Positions 1-11,279 are shown, numbered from the stretch's first letter. The stretch: DNA of 64,000 nt from Bilabrum cf. latius (GCA_965178125.1 OZ237759.1:806001-870000); one strand, 5' to 3'. Notes: a model not told the origin generated them from the letters alone. Numbers and translations: made by a program.

Positions 1-827
1 TCCTTTCCTCGCGTGGCCCTGCGCCAGCTTGCCAAGCCTCAGTCGCTTGGCCAGCTCCAGAGGCCGTCCAGTGGAGGCAGCTTGGAAGACACAGGCAGCG
101 TCTCTGTGCGCCTCGTGTGCTCTTCTCCATCGAAGCAATTGCTGCCACCTTGGCGGCTTGAAGCTGGCTATCAACGCTGCAATCTGTTCGTTGCTCTCGC
201 GCACCGCCTCCGCGAAACATGTTCGGCCTTGCTGTGAGTAGAAACAGCTGCCTGAAAACACCATGGTATTATTTGCACTTGAACAATAGGTACCAAAATT
301 CAACTAGCCTCGGCGCTGGCAAACTCACAGTGTCCCGTATGAACCGGTTGGCTCCCGCTCGCAGCAGATACTCTACAATTTCCTTGCTAGTAGCTTTCTA
401 CCGGAATGCAGCACGATGCAGCGGGGTATCTCCATTCTACTATCATGGACCAGCTCAATAAGTGAGTGACATGCTTGAAGAGGACGCCTGTACTAGTCGG
501 TCTAAATGTACCCAGATCAGATTCAAGTCCAGATGCTCACCTTATCTTGTTTGTTGAGATCCACCCCACACCGTACCAGAGCTTTAGCAGCCTCCAGTTT
601 GCCTGACTCAGACGCCGCATGTAGAGGAGTTTTCCCGAACTGCAGGCATACCGGCAATAAGATCAGCCAAAACTATCGTTTTTAGTGCCAGTGCCGGTGG
701 CTGATGAGACGAGCGCAATTCAGAGGCTGAAGCCGCTCACGTCCGGCCTTCCCAAAGGTGCATTTAGATCACATCCTTGCAAAAATAGTGATTCGATGGA
801 CGCACCATCGTCAGCATCGATTGCCAT
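1..827 (-). CDS. Ankyrin-repeat protein, 3' partial, 4 exons
   Basis: I assembled this spliced minus-strand gene from four in-frame exons: 827-741, 639-541, 439-329 and 231-1. The introns are 97-101 bp with GT-AG ends. The start is the ATG at 827. Exons 2 and 3 each encode a clear ankyrin repeat (GKTPLHAA and GDTPLHRAA cores, then LV..GVDLN and LLRAGAN). Exon 3 begins with TAG and carries another TAG inside the repeat helix, both read as Gln. Exon 4 (starting at 231) is Ala/Arg-rich, resembles no domain I recognise, and runs off the window edge. Ankyrin repeats mediate protein binding; the partner cannot be inferred. Exon junctions are predicted by eye, but every phase agrees. Confidence 0.72.
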
Positions 828-1122
828 CTTGACTTGCCCCGACCTGCTCGCGATAACATGGGCGGGTGTGGCTCAACTGTGATAGAAGTGGAAGTCTGTT
901 TCATGCCATCGTAGCTACTGCTAACATCGTATTTGAAAAGAATATGAGCGGATCGATAGCCAAATCTGCAGCTTTGGGGAATAGCTGGGGAATAGTCTAG
1001 GGCCTAACCGAAAATATTGATGAGGAGACCAAAAAATTGGCCAACCGATGTTACCAGGCATAGCCAAAGCAAACACATAAACTGGATGCTATATCCGGGG
1101 AATCATATTGGTCAATCCCTGA

Positions 1123-2277
1123 TTAACAGCATCCTCCCTCAGCCTCCTCGGCCAGCCCCCCCCTGGCCGCCACCGCGACCCTCTCGTGGTCCTCCCTCTT
1201 GGCCCTCTTGGCGTCCTCGTGGGCCTTGAAGGCGCCAGGGTGCGCCCCGATGCTCTTCACCAGCGTCTAGATCGCCTGCTCCACGTTGTCTCCCGTCTTG
1301 GCGCTCGTCTCGACGAGGCCGACGAAACCGTTCCTGGTGGCGTACTCCTTGGCCTCGTCCATCGAGACGTCCCTCCTGTCGGCGAGGTCGCTCTTGTTGG
1401 CCACCAGCAGGACAGGCAGGGGAGACCCGTCGGGGAGAGTTACCTTGGATCGGATCTCATTCTTCCACTGCGCGCGGGAGCGACAAGAGGGAAAGGAGGA
1501 GGGGAGTGCCGACAGCAAGGCAAACGACTGCCACCTGGGAGGCGGGTCATTCAAGACCAAGACCGATTTACGGGCCCGCGCATGAACACATTATTTGATC
1601 AGCTGTACTCACCACTTCGATAGACTCGAACGATTTCTTCGAGGTCTAGTCAAACACCAGCAGAGCTCCAAACGCGTCCCTATAGAATACTCGAAAGATG
1701 GCGCCAAAGCGATCCTAGCCTGCAACACAAATATATAGCGGTGTAACGACGTGGACATATAAGCTGTACGACTGAATTGGTCGGGCAACGGATGAGAGCA
1801 GAGCCTGCCTGCTTACCAGCAACGTCCCAACTGCGAGGTGAGATTGCTTGGTCATGACATTGGACGAGTTTCGGCACGAATCGCGTTGCCATCAACGTGT
1901 AGACAACACAGTGATGTCACTCACAGCTAGAGGGAGCCACGTATTGTCCCAACGTCAAACTATTTAAGGTGAAAGTCCACGCCCACGGTGGGCTTCTAGT
2001 CGTCGGCAAAGTCATTCATGATCGACCTGCAAGGAGAAGAAGCCGATAACACGGTAATGTTGCATGCCGTGTGATATTGGTTGCTGCAGTGCGTTGTCCG
2101 CGCCTGCAAGAGGCGCCAGACACAGCAACGAGAATCTCAGCTTTTGCTGAACGGCAGTCGAGCTGCACCTTACCGCTTAATTATACTAGTTTTCCCAACA
2201 TCATGGTCACCAATGACCAAAATCTTCAACACTACGTCTCTTTCACCGTCGTCATCCACTCCGCCAGCAGAGGCCAT
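1123..2277 (-). CDS. Rab32/38-like small GTPase, 5 exons
   Basis: Exons are 2277-2174, 2026-1925, 1830-1817 (only 14 nt), 1719-1613 and 1467-1123, giving about 223 aa. G1 P-loop is GDHDVGKTS, G3 is WDVAGQ, G4 is NKSD and G5 is ETSAK. The C-terminus ends in CC, a geranylgeranylation signal, so it is expected on endomembranes. The WKNEIRSKV and LPDGSPLPVLLVANKSD stretches match the Rab32/38 subgroup, which acts in traffic to lysosome-related and mitochondrial membranes. Four codons are TAG. One of them (1717-1715) encodes the invariant switch II Gln of WDxAGQ, so TAG must mean Gln. The next gene starts 90 bp away on the other strand, so the two share a compact divergent promoter. Confidence 0.85.
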
Positions 2278-2367
2278 TGCAAAGTGAGAACAATGTCCTT
2301 CGCTACAAATTCGAAGATGAGGATATCGCCTTTTACATCGCAGAGAGATGCGTTCACATAGCAAATC

Positions 2368-4044
2368 ATGGCAAGAAAGGGACGAAATAATAATAATCGT
2401 CGCTCAAATAGTAGACGTGGAGGCAGGGGTAGAGGTGGAGGTGGTCGTCGGCAAGGTGGGCGGGGTGGACCAGCCTAGGCTCAAGGCGGAGGTGACAGTT
2501 GGTAGTCGAATGGGGGTGGTGGCGGCCATGGTGGCAGAGGTTCATCTAGAAGCCGAAGAAGAGGGGGCAAGGGGCAAAATAAGGGCCATGGCGGAGGTGG
2601 TAATGGTGGTGGAGATGGCAACGGTTGGAATTATCAAGGCGGAAGCGGGTGGGATACATCCTCCGGCGGCGGCAGCGGTGGCTGGGAGCAAAACCATGGA
2701 GGCGGACCAGATTATGGCAACGATCATAGCAGTGGCCCATCATGGGCCGATTCCGGTGGAGACTGGGATGGAGGAGAAGGATGGCAAGGACGCGGTAGAG
2801 GCAGGGGCAGAGGCAGGGGCAGAGGCAGAGACAGGGGCAGAGGTAGGGGCAGGGGCAGAGGCAGAGGCAGGGGAGGATACCACGACTACGGCGGGGGTTG
2901 GCAGCACAATGACTCGTACGGCGGAGGAATGGATGGGGACGGCGGCGGGGGCTGGCCGGCAGGGGCTGGTGAAGGAGACAGCGGCTCGGGCCGGGCAGAC
3001 ACTGGCACTGGGGCAGGAGGAGGCTGGCCCGGCGGGGGCGACGGGGGCTATGCTCCTAGCGGCCCCCGCCTTGCGCATGCGCCTGTGGAAGTGAAGCTCG
3101 AGCCGGGCTCGAACCTGGGAACGGTGCCTCCAGAACAGGCCGCGGATGCCGCTGGTCGAATCCCGTGGGAGCTGCAGGCCAGCTCTGCCGTTGCCTCCGA
3201 CTCGATGTGCAAGCCGCCCGCATGGCGCCTGACCTGCTACACTCCCCATGGGCGCTGGCTCAGCACCCAAGGGGACAGGCTCTTGATGCAGCACGGTGGC
3301 AACCTCCTGGCGGGCGACGTGTCCATGGAAGAAGCCAGGCTCATGGCTTACCAGAGGGGGGCTCCCCTGGAGGACATGAGGGTGTTCCCCATGACGGCAG
3401 ACACGGACCTGGGTCCGATGCGAGCCGCTGCTGACAGGTACGAGGGCACTCTGGAGAGGCAGCGGGCGCGGGTCGTGGAGGAGCTGGTGCGGCTCGGAAG
3501 TGACGTGGCTGGCGCTACCTCGGCGGGGCCTGGGCCGGTGGTGGTCGCGATGGCCAGAGGGGGGGAGCCCACGGGGACAACGGGTGCATTGCATGGTGGT
3601 GCTGTGGGTGCCGGTCGACCGACGAGCCTCGCAGCCGCCGATGCGACAGCCGCTATCGCTGCCATTCGGAGCAAAGGAGGATTCGAGGAAGATGAGGAGG
3701 ACGACGAGGAAGGTTTAGGCGATGAAGGCGCAGGGGCGTCGGAATCCAAGTCAGATGGGGGTGACGGGACCGCGAGCCCAACAAACGCTGCGGCTGGGGT
3801 TCCAGGGGGCAGCACAGCTGGCTCGTCAGCCGAGCAGGAGCACTCCACGGAGGGCATCGATCCCGCTGACGGAAGACTCTACGGCCGCACGCATGCCGCT
3901 GCCAGAAAGTGGCTCGAGCTCGTCGTGCAGAAGGACCGATCGATCCAGGTGCGGACCATCCCCGAGGTGGCTCCTGAGGCGCCGATGCTGGACCCCAGGT
4001 TTGGGCAGAGTCTGGTGCAGGCGCTGCAGCGGGCCAGGTCGTGA
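2368..4044 (+). CDS. RGG/glycine-rich protein with conserved C-terminal region
   Basis: This is a single exon of 558 aa starting at the ATG at 2368. Two TAG codons near 2476-2505 are read as Gln. Residues about 1-180 are Gly/Arg-rich (RGG, RGRGRG runs, GGGW), typical of RNA-binding, phase-separating proteins. From about residue 260 a folded-looking segment (WRLTCYTPHG, then LLAGDVSMEEARLMAYQRG) precedes a Ser/Gly/Glu-rich acidic stretch and a short conserved C-terminus. The second part vaguely recalls plant CCCH/nucleoporin NUP42-like proteins, but no zinc finger is present. The function is therefore only a guess: an RNA-binding or nucleocytoplasmic transport factor. Divergent from the Rab gene. 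Confidence 0.7.
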
Positions 4045-5505
4045 GCGAGGTGACGGATCACGTATCGGTTCCTACGGATTGTTCGGTTCAACGGTGCCGG
4101 ATTTAGATAGAGGATATTTGTTGAACCGCAGGTGGCACCAGACGCGACATCAGCTTCTTCCTGTCACAACGATTGAGCCAGCTTTACGGTAAAGAATATA
4201 CATCGTTCGGGTGGTACTCTCCAAATCAGTATATTTCATAATGCTCCACCTCGCTCTCTTGTCGCCTGCGGCTGTAGCGCCGCGTCCGACTTATCTGTGA
4301 CGGCGTCTGGATGGGGGGATTCTAGCCTCTCCTGCCCACCCCCCCTCCCAACTAAACCATACTTACTCGTTACGTATCGGATCAACGTGCAGACCTGTCC
4401 ACGGCGGCACCCCCGGACACTGTCAGCCCCCGGCCACTGGCACCCCCGGACGCGAAATCCTGGCCATGGCATGAAATCGAGCAATACTAGCCGAAATTTC
4501 TCGGTGTCGAAGTCATAGATAGTCTCAAATGGAATTAATAGTAATTAGCCTTCTTTTGGAGAAGAGAAGTAGAGCAATGCAGCATGGCATAGGATCTTAT
4601 GGCTGATGGCAGAATTACTGTCCCCATCTCGCGCTAAAATCGGCCCGAAAACGCGCTAAGTTCAGCATACCATATCTCAGCATCAAATGACCGTATGAGC
4701 AAACCGAAACCGGAAAAAAACGAGCGTTTGTGGTCAAGAATCCATTGAGATAGGGAGTAGTTCGCTGCGGGGATCCCAGGGGTTGCTTGAAGGTTCGTTG
4801 TGAAGTCCGGGGGGCGTCAGAATTCCTCTCGAAAGCTGTATCAGCTGGATAAGCCGCACATGTGCACACTCCAGACCATCCAGCTGATACAGCTTTCGAG
4901 AGGTCTCACCCCCAGCCTCGTACGTGAGATTATGTATATATTACTTTTACTCAACGCACCACACGACGATCTGATGCCGTTGGCAATCGTATCGTTGATC
5001 CATGGTCCATCCTGTCCATGCCACCTGGACTCATCGAGTGCGCCTGCCCCACTTCCGACAAGACTTGTCAGTAAAGTGTCACCAAACCAGCACGAAACAC
5101 CAACTGTCCCATTGCAGTCGCATACTGCCAGCCCCAAGCATAGTATCCTGCGAGTACCGCCAGGCTTGTTCCTTCACTGCTCCGCCATCGATGCCCTTCG
5201 AAAAACCGCAGCTAGTACAACCGCACATCAACAAAAATGCCTCTGAATTTTGGCGTGAAGGCATGCCTGTGAGGACTTTGGTTGGACTAGATCATTGCCA
5301 CTCCAAATCGCGTGCAGCGGCACGCGGAATACACCCTCTTTTTTTTTTAATCTTTGACAGCAATTCGAGGCATAGCAATTCATCAAAACCGAATGTTTTT
5401 GAATCCGTTCTGTTTGATTATCGCAGCATCCTTGCGGCGGCCATGGCGGCTGCCCCAACTGCATAGGCTGCGAGCGGGTACAACGCGGCTCAGGCCCGAA
5501 GGCAG
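4045..5505. other. Host intergenic stretch, no convincing gene
   Basis: Only short ORFs without recognisable protein features occur here, even with TAG read as Gln. A 26-bp inverted repeat lies at 4825-4903. The last about 120 bases before the provirus contain ATG codons and a hydrophobic MFLNPFCLIIAASL peptide at about 5393. That might be the signal peptide or first exon of the FG-GAP gene now on the far side of the provirus, but the frames do not simply join. Confidence 0.5.
4825..4903. repeat. 26-bp perfect inverted repeat (hairpin)
   Basis: Arms at 4825-4850 and 4878-4903 are exact reverse complements. The 27-bp spacer itself contains the palindrome GCACATGTGC. It lies in host intergenic DNA. 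It could be a small foldback element or a structured 3' element. Confidence 0.8.
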
Positions 5506-5510
5506 GACCT
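5506..5510 (+). repeat. Target-site duplication, left copy (GACCT)
   Basis: GACCT directly precedes the first base of the provirus and is repeated directly after its last base. A 5-bp duplication is usual for retroviral-type (rve) integrases of polintons and virophages. Confidence 0.88.
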
Positions 5511-5511
5511 T

Positions 5512-5610
5512 GTTATCCGCCAAAATGTGTGTAGTTTTTATATAAGTAAACTCTATTTCTACTATATAGTAGAAATAGAGTTATCATAACTCCACATTTT
5601 GGCGGATAAC
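5512..5610 (+). repeat. Terminal palindrome, left (99 bp)
   Basis: Structure: 17-bp outer arm (5512-5528), 20-nt unpaired segment, 34-bp perfect inner palindrome (5549-5582), 11-nt unpaired segment, 17-bp complementary outer arm (5594-5610). The unequal unpaired segments give it a direction. The same + strand sequence occurs at the right end, so relative to the TIRs the two tips are in opposite (flip and flop) states. Confidence 0.9.
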
Positions 5611-5813
5611 ATAAGAGGTCAATATTAACCACTTCACAACATCTTAAGCCGTAGTCCTTCATAATGTCCTTCACTTGAACATAATAATTTAATAGCTATT
5701 TATTCATATATCTACCTAATTTAATACCTTCGCGCCGTTAATGTCTATCTGTTAGACCTTTACTTTACTTAATCTGTTGAGTGAATCCCTAGCCTAAGTC
5801 TTAGGATATGCCC

Positions 5814-5869
5814 GCCCGAAATTGCGGAAATATATAGTCATTTAAGAATATATGTTCGCAATTCTGGGC
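5814..5869 (+). repeat. 56-bp palindrome, copy 1 (type C)
   Basis: Core runs from GCCC to GGGC, followed by the conserved tail GCGTAGGTGTATTGA. In the left TIR. Type C centre (ATAGTCATTTAAG). Confidence 0.9.
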
Positions 5870-6209
5870 GCGTAGGTGTATTGAGTTTTATATTATGATT
5901 TGGTTTTAAGTATCAATTGACATTTACCACTTTAGAAAATAACTAAATAAATACTTAAAGAGATTGACAGAAGTATTAAAGTCTTTTTAATACTTCCAAT
6001 GAAAAATTTAAATTAATAAATAAAACTAAACTAATATATCAACTTAATTTATCTCTTTTTTTATTACTTGTCAATCTATACTTAAATAATTGAATATTTA
6101 AATATAACTAGAAGGAGATATTAATCACTTTATAAAGTCTTTTATATGTCATCTCTTCAAAACTTCAAATATAAGGGTATCCCCTTAAAAATACATTCTT
6201 TTATCTATC

Positions 6210-6265
6210 GCCCGAAATTGCGGTAATATTATAGCTATTCAAGATATATTTCTGCAATTCTGGGC
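6210..6265 (+). repeat. 56-bp palindrome, copy 2 (type A)
   Basis: GCCC...GGGC core with conserved tail, left TIR. Type A centre (TATAGCTATTCAAG). Confidence 0.9.
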
Positions 6266-6503
6266 GCGTAGGTGTATTGATTTTTATTTTTCATAATTCT
6301 TTAAATATGTTAAAGTCCTTTGTTTGAGTATATGATATAAAGGAATACAAAGCGGGATAACTTAAAAATGATAAATGTTTTGACGATGACTTTAAAATGA
6401 CTCAATGAACTGGTTTATGTCAAGTGTATTACTTTGAAATGATTAATCACTAGATTAAATGGAAAATATAGGATAATAAAATATGGTATAGTATAATACT
6501 AGC

Positions 6504-6559
6504 GCCCGAAATTGCGGTAATATATTAGGATATTAAGATATATTGTCGCAATTCTGGGC
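6504..6559 (+). repeat. 56-bp palindrome, copy 3 (type B)
   Basis: GCCC...GGGC core with conserved tail, left TIR. Type B centre (TATTAGGATATTAAGA). Confidence 0.9.
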
Positions 6560-6675
6560 GCGTAGGTGTATTGAGTTTTATATTTTGTTAATTTTGACAT
6601 AGTTATCTTATAGAGGTGTAATTTTGTAATAAAGATATTTCTAGTATGTGCTATATTAAATGTCCAGAAATGACG

Positions 6676-6731
6676 GCCCGAAATTGCGGAAATATATAAG
6701 TATTCTAGAAATTATGTCCGCAATTCTGGGC
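6676..6731 (+). repeat. 56-bp palindrome, copy 4 (type D)
   Basis: Type D centre (ATAAGTATTCTAG). Tail reads GCTTAGGTGTCTTCA. Left TIR. Confidence 0.9.
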
Positions 6732-6886
6732 GCTTAGGTGTCTTCAATAATTAATAATCAACTGCTTCTTTATTTTGATTAATTTTTTTGACTTACCGTT
6801 CATTTTATTGACCACTTAACGGGATATCACAAAAAGACTTAACCACTTGACGAGATATTTTAAAATAACTAATAATAAATATGACC

Positions 6887-6942
6887 GCCCCAAATTGCGG
6901 AAATATATAAGTATCAAGAAAATTATGTTTGCAATTCTGGGC
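6887..6942 (+). repeat. 56-bp palindrome, copy 5 (type D)
   Basis: Type D variant (ATAAGTATCAAG centre), left TIR. Confidence 0.9.
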
Positions 6943-7311
6943 GCGTAGGTGTCTTCAATAATTAATAATCAACTACTTCTTTATTTTGATTAATTTTTTT
7001 GACTTACCGTTCATTTTATTGACCACTTAACGGGATATCACAAAAAGACTTAACCACTTGACGAGATATTTTAAAATAACTAATAATAAATATGACTTAC
7101 CGTTCATTTTATTGACCACTTAACGGGATATCACAAAAAGACTTAACCACTTGACGAGATATTTTAAAATAACTAATAATAAATATGACTTACCGTTCAT
7201 TTTATTGACCACTTAACGGGATATCACAAAAAGACTTAACCACTTGACGAGATATTTTAAAATAACTAATAATAAATATGACCGCCCCAAATTGTATCTC
7301 CAGATATGACC

Positions 7312-7367
7312 GCCCCAAATTGCGGAAATATATAAGTATCAAGAAAATTATGTTTGCAATTCTGGGC
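7312..7367 (+). repeat. 56-bp palindrome, copy 6 (type D)
   Basis: Type D variant at the inner edge of the left TIR. A truncated copy (first about 11 bases only) lies just before it at 7284-7294. Confidence 0.9.
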
Positions 7368-7611
7368 GCTCACCCGTATTCAATTTTACATATTCACTAA
7401 CTCATACCACTTGAAGTGGTCCATTTGATCTTGTGTTCATATTTAGAATGTCCTTTAACTTGTATCAATGTATTGAGTACTTCTTCTAACTAGTCCTTAA
7501 CAAATGATTTTGTCTTATGATATGTCTTGGTAGTCTTCACCTATTTAATAACTAATTTACAAGTCTTACCGACAATATACTAAGTTAATAAATCTTGTAT
7601 CATAATATATT

Positions 7612-8019
7612 ATGTATGAGATAATTATTGATGGATTCAAATATAAACCCTCTACTCGTAGAAATAAGAAATATGATGTATTCAAAAATGGTAAGTATAT
7701 CACTAGCTTTGGTGATGCACGATATGCTCAATACTTTGATTTGATTGGTAAGTATGGAGATAATAACCATATTGACCCTAAAAGACGACGCCTATACTAC
7801 CGAAGACACGGGAAGACTACCGATACTAATAGCTCAAAATATCACAGTCATAAAATCTTATGGGGAAGTGATAATGCTATTAAGGACTACTTAACAAAAC
7901 TAGCCAATGGAGTATTAGATGTAAAAAGGTATGTTAAAGGGGATACTTTGGAAAAATGGTTAGATGACTATAGGTCTAAAGTGGACGCAAGACTGAAACA
8001 ATTAAAAATATTAAATTAA
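7612..8019 (+). CDS. DUF5754-like viral protein, 135 aa
   Basis: Small basic protein with the layout I associate with the DUF5754 family of nucleocytoplasmic large DNA viruses and virophages. It has a KKYDVFKNGKYITSFGD strand pair, a tyrosine-rich YAQYFDLIGKYGDNNHIDPK segment, then RRLYYRRHG and a K-H-KILWGS motif. The role in infection is unknown. It is the first gene inside the left TIR and ends 19 bp before a 56-bp palindrome. The start ATG at 7612 follows an AT-rich palindromic TATA stretch. No TAG codon is needed to read it. The family call is from memory of conserved motifs, not a search. Confidence 0.75.
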   Translation: MYEIIIDGFKYKPSTRRNKKYDVFKNGKYITSFGDARYAQYFDLIGKYGDNNHIDPKRRRLYYRRHGKTTDTNSSKYHSHKILWGSDNAIKDYLTKLANGVLDVKRYVKGDTLEKWLDDYRSKVDARLKQLKILN

Positions 8020-8038
8020 AAAGTCAATACGCCTACGC

Positions 8039-8094
8039 GCCCAGAATTGCGAAAATATATCTTGAATAGCTATAATATTACCGCAATTTCGGGC
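8039..8094 (-). repeat. 56-bp palindrome, copy 7 (type A)
   Basis: Type A, 19 bp after the DUF5754-like gene. It is the only copy in the left half that points the other way. Confidence 0.9.
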
Positions 8095-8176
8095 GCCCAA
8101 ATTTGAATCGAGCTTAAGACATCTCGTTTAATTAGACTTAAAAATAATATATTATTATAGTATATACTATATTATA

Positions 8177-8710
8177 ATGTGCTATAAATGTCGTAACTTC
8201 ATAATCAATAAGCTAAAGATTAATGACTGGAATAAGATAGCCCCTCTATTAATACCAGCTGGAGAGACTAGAGAAGAAGACGGAAAGTGTATCTGTGACC
8301 ATCCAATAAAAAAAATCAACTTCGTTAAGTATCCCCCAACTGGTGATATATTTAAATTAGGTTCTGAATGTATTAATAATACTTTCGACTCTGATCATAA
8401 AGTGTATATGGCTTGTATGTATAAGACTTGTGATGTATGCTCTTGTGTTGTTAAAAAGTCAAGTTATAGCAGTCATATTAAGTCCATCAAACACGAAATG
8501 AATGAAGACATATTAAAAGAGAAAAAGAGATGCACTGATTGCGAAGACTGGATTGAAAAGACCTCTTGGAAAAAGACTTGTCTTAGTTGCTATTACAAAA
8601 AGAAAGGATACAAATAGTGTAAAAGGTGCGAGAGGTATCTATTAAAACCTGATACCACTTATTGGTATTGCTTTACATGCTACTCTAAAAAGAAGAAATA
8701 TAAGAAGTAA
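8177..8710 (+). CDS. Cysteine-rich zinc-binding protein, 177 aa
   Basis: Contains at least three CxxC-type knuckles: MCYKC at the start, CICDHP followed by GSECI, CDVCSC with H-x5-H, and two C-terminal CxxC pairs (CTDC/CLSC and CKRC/CFTC). The CICDHPI....FKLGSECI pattern resembles small zinc-binding proteins of giant viruses. The last 31 codons lie beyond an in-frame TAG at 8615 and repeat the CxxC theme, which supports reading it as Gln. A DNA/RNA-binding or regulatory role is likely; the exact function is unknown. It is followed by the convergent GIY-YIG gene, 57 bp away. Confidence 0.72.
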
Positions 8711-8767
8711 TACTCGTTTAATTAACGCCAATATATACTATTAAATTACATATATTTAATAATATAA

Positions 8768-9433
8768 TTAAGTGGATGTCTTAACCTTAGACTTCTATTC
8801 TTTTAATTGCTTTCTTTTAAGTCTTCGTCTTTCGTTTATCTTGTCTTTATTCTTGTGATAGTAGTCAAGAGAATATTTTTTTAGTTTTTCTTTATTATTT
8901 TCTTCGTACTTTTTATGATTTTCTTTTATTTTGTCTCTATTTTTGTCTCTATACTACTGCATCATTTCTTTATTATTCGAATACTTTAGATTTTGACGTT
9001 CATTTATAATATGTCTATTCTTTTCGGCGTATAGTCTTTGCTTAGCGACTATATTGCCTCTATTATCATCATAGTATTTTCTCCATCTTTTCTATCTCTA
9101 TTCTTTTGTCTCATTGTAATACTCTTTTCTAGTTCGTCCTGCAATACACTTATTGACACATTTATATTTCCTGATATACCCTCCTTCAATCTTGCCTAAC
9201 TCTTCTCTATCTTTGCACGGACATTTTTCTACTAATTCAATTTTTACATCACCTAAGTCATAAATAATGAATGAAGTAATAAAAGGATATTCTCCTTTCT
9301 TATAATTCTTATAGTCTTTTGTGTGTCCTCCCTTTCTCTAGCTCAATGTCTAACAAGTAGAGCCATAATATACTTTTGAAGGATCATTAAGTGAGTAAAG
9401 TCTGTATATCTTTGCATTTGAGAAATTTACCAT
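8768..9433 (-). CDS. GIY-YIG endonuclease, 221 aa
   Basis: The N-terminal 90 residues form a GIY-YIG nuclease fold. IYRLYS replaces the GIY strand and VYYGST is the YIG strand. A conserved Arg/Lys (SQRKGGH) and the metal-binding Glu region (REELGKIEGGYIRKY) follow. The rest is a Lys/Asn/Glu-rich coiled region with repeats around YRDKNRDKIKENHKKY, typical of DNA-binding tails in virus-borne copies. At least six TAG codons are read as Gln. Such enzymes in virophages and giant viruses nick DNA and may act in homing, recombination or genome processing. It is convergent with the zinc-protein gene and divergent from the integrase, with 98 bp between their starts. Confidence 0.85.
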
Positions 9434-9513
9434 TGTTTAAGGTTGGTTTATATTGTTATTAGTTGTTTTATCTTTAAGTCAATGTGTGTTTTATTCTATT
9501 AAGTTATTTTCGC

Positions 9514-9529
9514 CACTATATATATATAG
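9514..9529 (+). promoter_or_regulatory. TATA motif abutting integrase ATG
   Basis: CACTATATATATATATAG ends 2 bp before the ATG at 9532. The same motif precedes four other viral genes. Confidence 0.6.
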
Positions 9530-9531
9530 AT

Positions 9532-11187
9532 ATGTCAAACAAAGGCAAGACATACACTAGAGGTAAAATATCATACACGTACGGTGATAAGCCAACAAAA
9601 AATCAAAAAGATAGTGATGATTTAGACGCCACTATTAAGGGACTACTTGATAAAGGGTTTGAAGAGGTGCCAACCACCAAAGCTAGTATTAAAAAGCTAC
9701 CTTTATACTCTTATATATCGTACATCTCAAATATCAAGGGAAAGCCACTATTTAGAAGAGGTGGGGTAATTAACTCAATATAGAAGGATGGAGACTATTT
9801 TACCTTGTATAACCTAATAAATAAAGTTCATTTTAGTGTTCAATAGTCTAACCTTGTTCGCCTTTTTTATAAGATGACTAAAGCTTAGACAAAAAAACTT
9901 AATAAACCAACCGGTAAATTAATAGAAATAGAAGACAAACCAAAGAAAGACGAATTTAAATATAAGCCAATATTAAAGAAACTATATTATGAAGAAGGTA
10001 ATGTAGTCAGTCGTGATGCGTTATATGACCTAGCTAGACAAAAAGATAGGAGAATAAAACGAAGACAAGTTGAAAAGTGGTTAAATGGCCAAATGCTACA
10101 CTAGCTCACGAAAAAACGACCTAAACAGTCAGCAGTAAGTTCTTTTGTACCTACTAAGCCTTTCTCAATTTACGCATTGGACTTAATAGACATGCAAAAG
10201 TATTCAGACACTAATGACGGCTATAATTGGATATTAAATATAATGGATATATTCACAAAATACCTATGGAGTATTTCATTAAAAGATAAGACATTAGTTA
10301 ATATAATTCGTGAGATGAAGAAACTATTTAAGAAACCTAATTGGAGAAAACCGACTGTTATGTTAAGTGATAATGAGTTTAATAAAGAGGCATATATTAA
10401 ATTTATGAATGACAATGACATAAAACCACTATTCACCATCGCAGGAAATCCATAGTCTAATGGTGCAGTTGAAAGACTTAATAGGACTATAAAAGAATAG
10501 ATTAGAAAAGACTTTGCTATTAAGAATGACAGTGATGGTGTTTGGCATACGTCATTATAGAGACTAGTAAGAGCTTATAATAAGAGAAAACACAACACTA
10601 TAGGAATGTCTCCAATAGAAGCAATGAAACCTGAAAATTTAGAAGTAGTTAGATCTAGAATTGAAAATAAGAAATTATCAAATAATTTTGACGGGAATGA
10701 TAAAGATCTTAATGTAGGGGATAGAGTTAGAGTATTACTTGAGAAGAACAAGTTTAAAGGGAATTTATTCAATTGGTCTAGAGAAGTCTTCACTGTTAGA
10801 TAGAAGACCAAACCAAGAAATCCTAAGTAGAGGATTAAATATAAAGTAATGGACAAAGAGGGAGAACCTCTTACTGGATTCTTTAATGCTTCACAGTTAT
10901 AGAAAATAGACAATGTAGAACACGAAGATAAGGTAAATGATGACATAGACAAGGAAAGTGAAGAGCCTGAAATTGATAATGTTGAAGGTTTAGAAGTAGA
11001 ACCAGACACAATAGAGAAGTTTTTAGATAAAAGACAAAATAAAGATAGACTTATTGAATACTTAGTCAAATATAAGGGATATTCTAATAAGTTTAATGAA
11101 TGGATTACCCGTAAGAAATTAGAATAGGATTATGGGAAAGACCAAATACGACCACTTGCGAAAGACTATTCTGATAGATAGAGATAA
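9532..11187 (+). CDS. rve-family integrase with C-terminal chromodomain, 551 aa
   Basis: Retroviral-type DDE integrase that catalyses insertion of the viral DNA. It fits the 5-bp target duplication and TG...CA ends seen here. The catalytic residues are visible as LDLID (first Asp, near 10187), LSDNE (second Asp) and GAVERLNRT (Glu), followed by AYNKRKHNTIGMSPIEAM, the usual end of the rve core. An SH3-like stretch follows, then an acidic linker and a chromodomain (IEYLVKYKGYSNKFNEW) that may target host chromatin. At least 11 TAG codons are read as Gln, including one in the very conserved GNPQSNGAVE context, where Gln is the family norm. The start follows a TATA motif. The length is usual for polinton/virophage integrases. 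Confidence 0.92.
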
Positions 11188-11223
11188 TTAATCTAGTAAT
11201 ATACTTTATGGCATAATACCAGC

Positions 11224-11279
11224 GCCCCAAATTGCGATAATATATTAGGATATTAAGATATATTTCCGCAATTCTGGGC
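11224..11279 (+). repeat. 56-bp palindrome, copy 8 (type B)
   Basis: Type B, 36 bp after the integrase stop codon. Confidence 0.9.

Larger units (their letters stand above)
5511..7412 (+). repeat. Left terminal inverted repeat (about 1.9 kb)
   Basis: From 5611 inward it matches the reverse complement of the right terminus, ending at the shared sequence that includes CATACCACTT. It holds no ORF. It contains six full 56-bp palindromes, one truncated copy, and a tandemly repeated segment of roughly 90 bp (copies near 6788-6882, 7001-7093, 7094-7185 and 7186-7280) that the right TIR has once. This explains why it is 369 bp longer than the right TIR. Confidence 0.92.
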
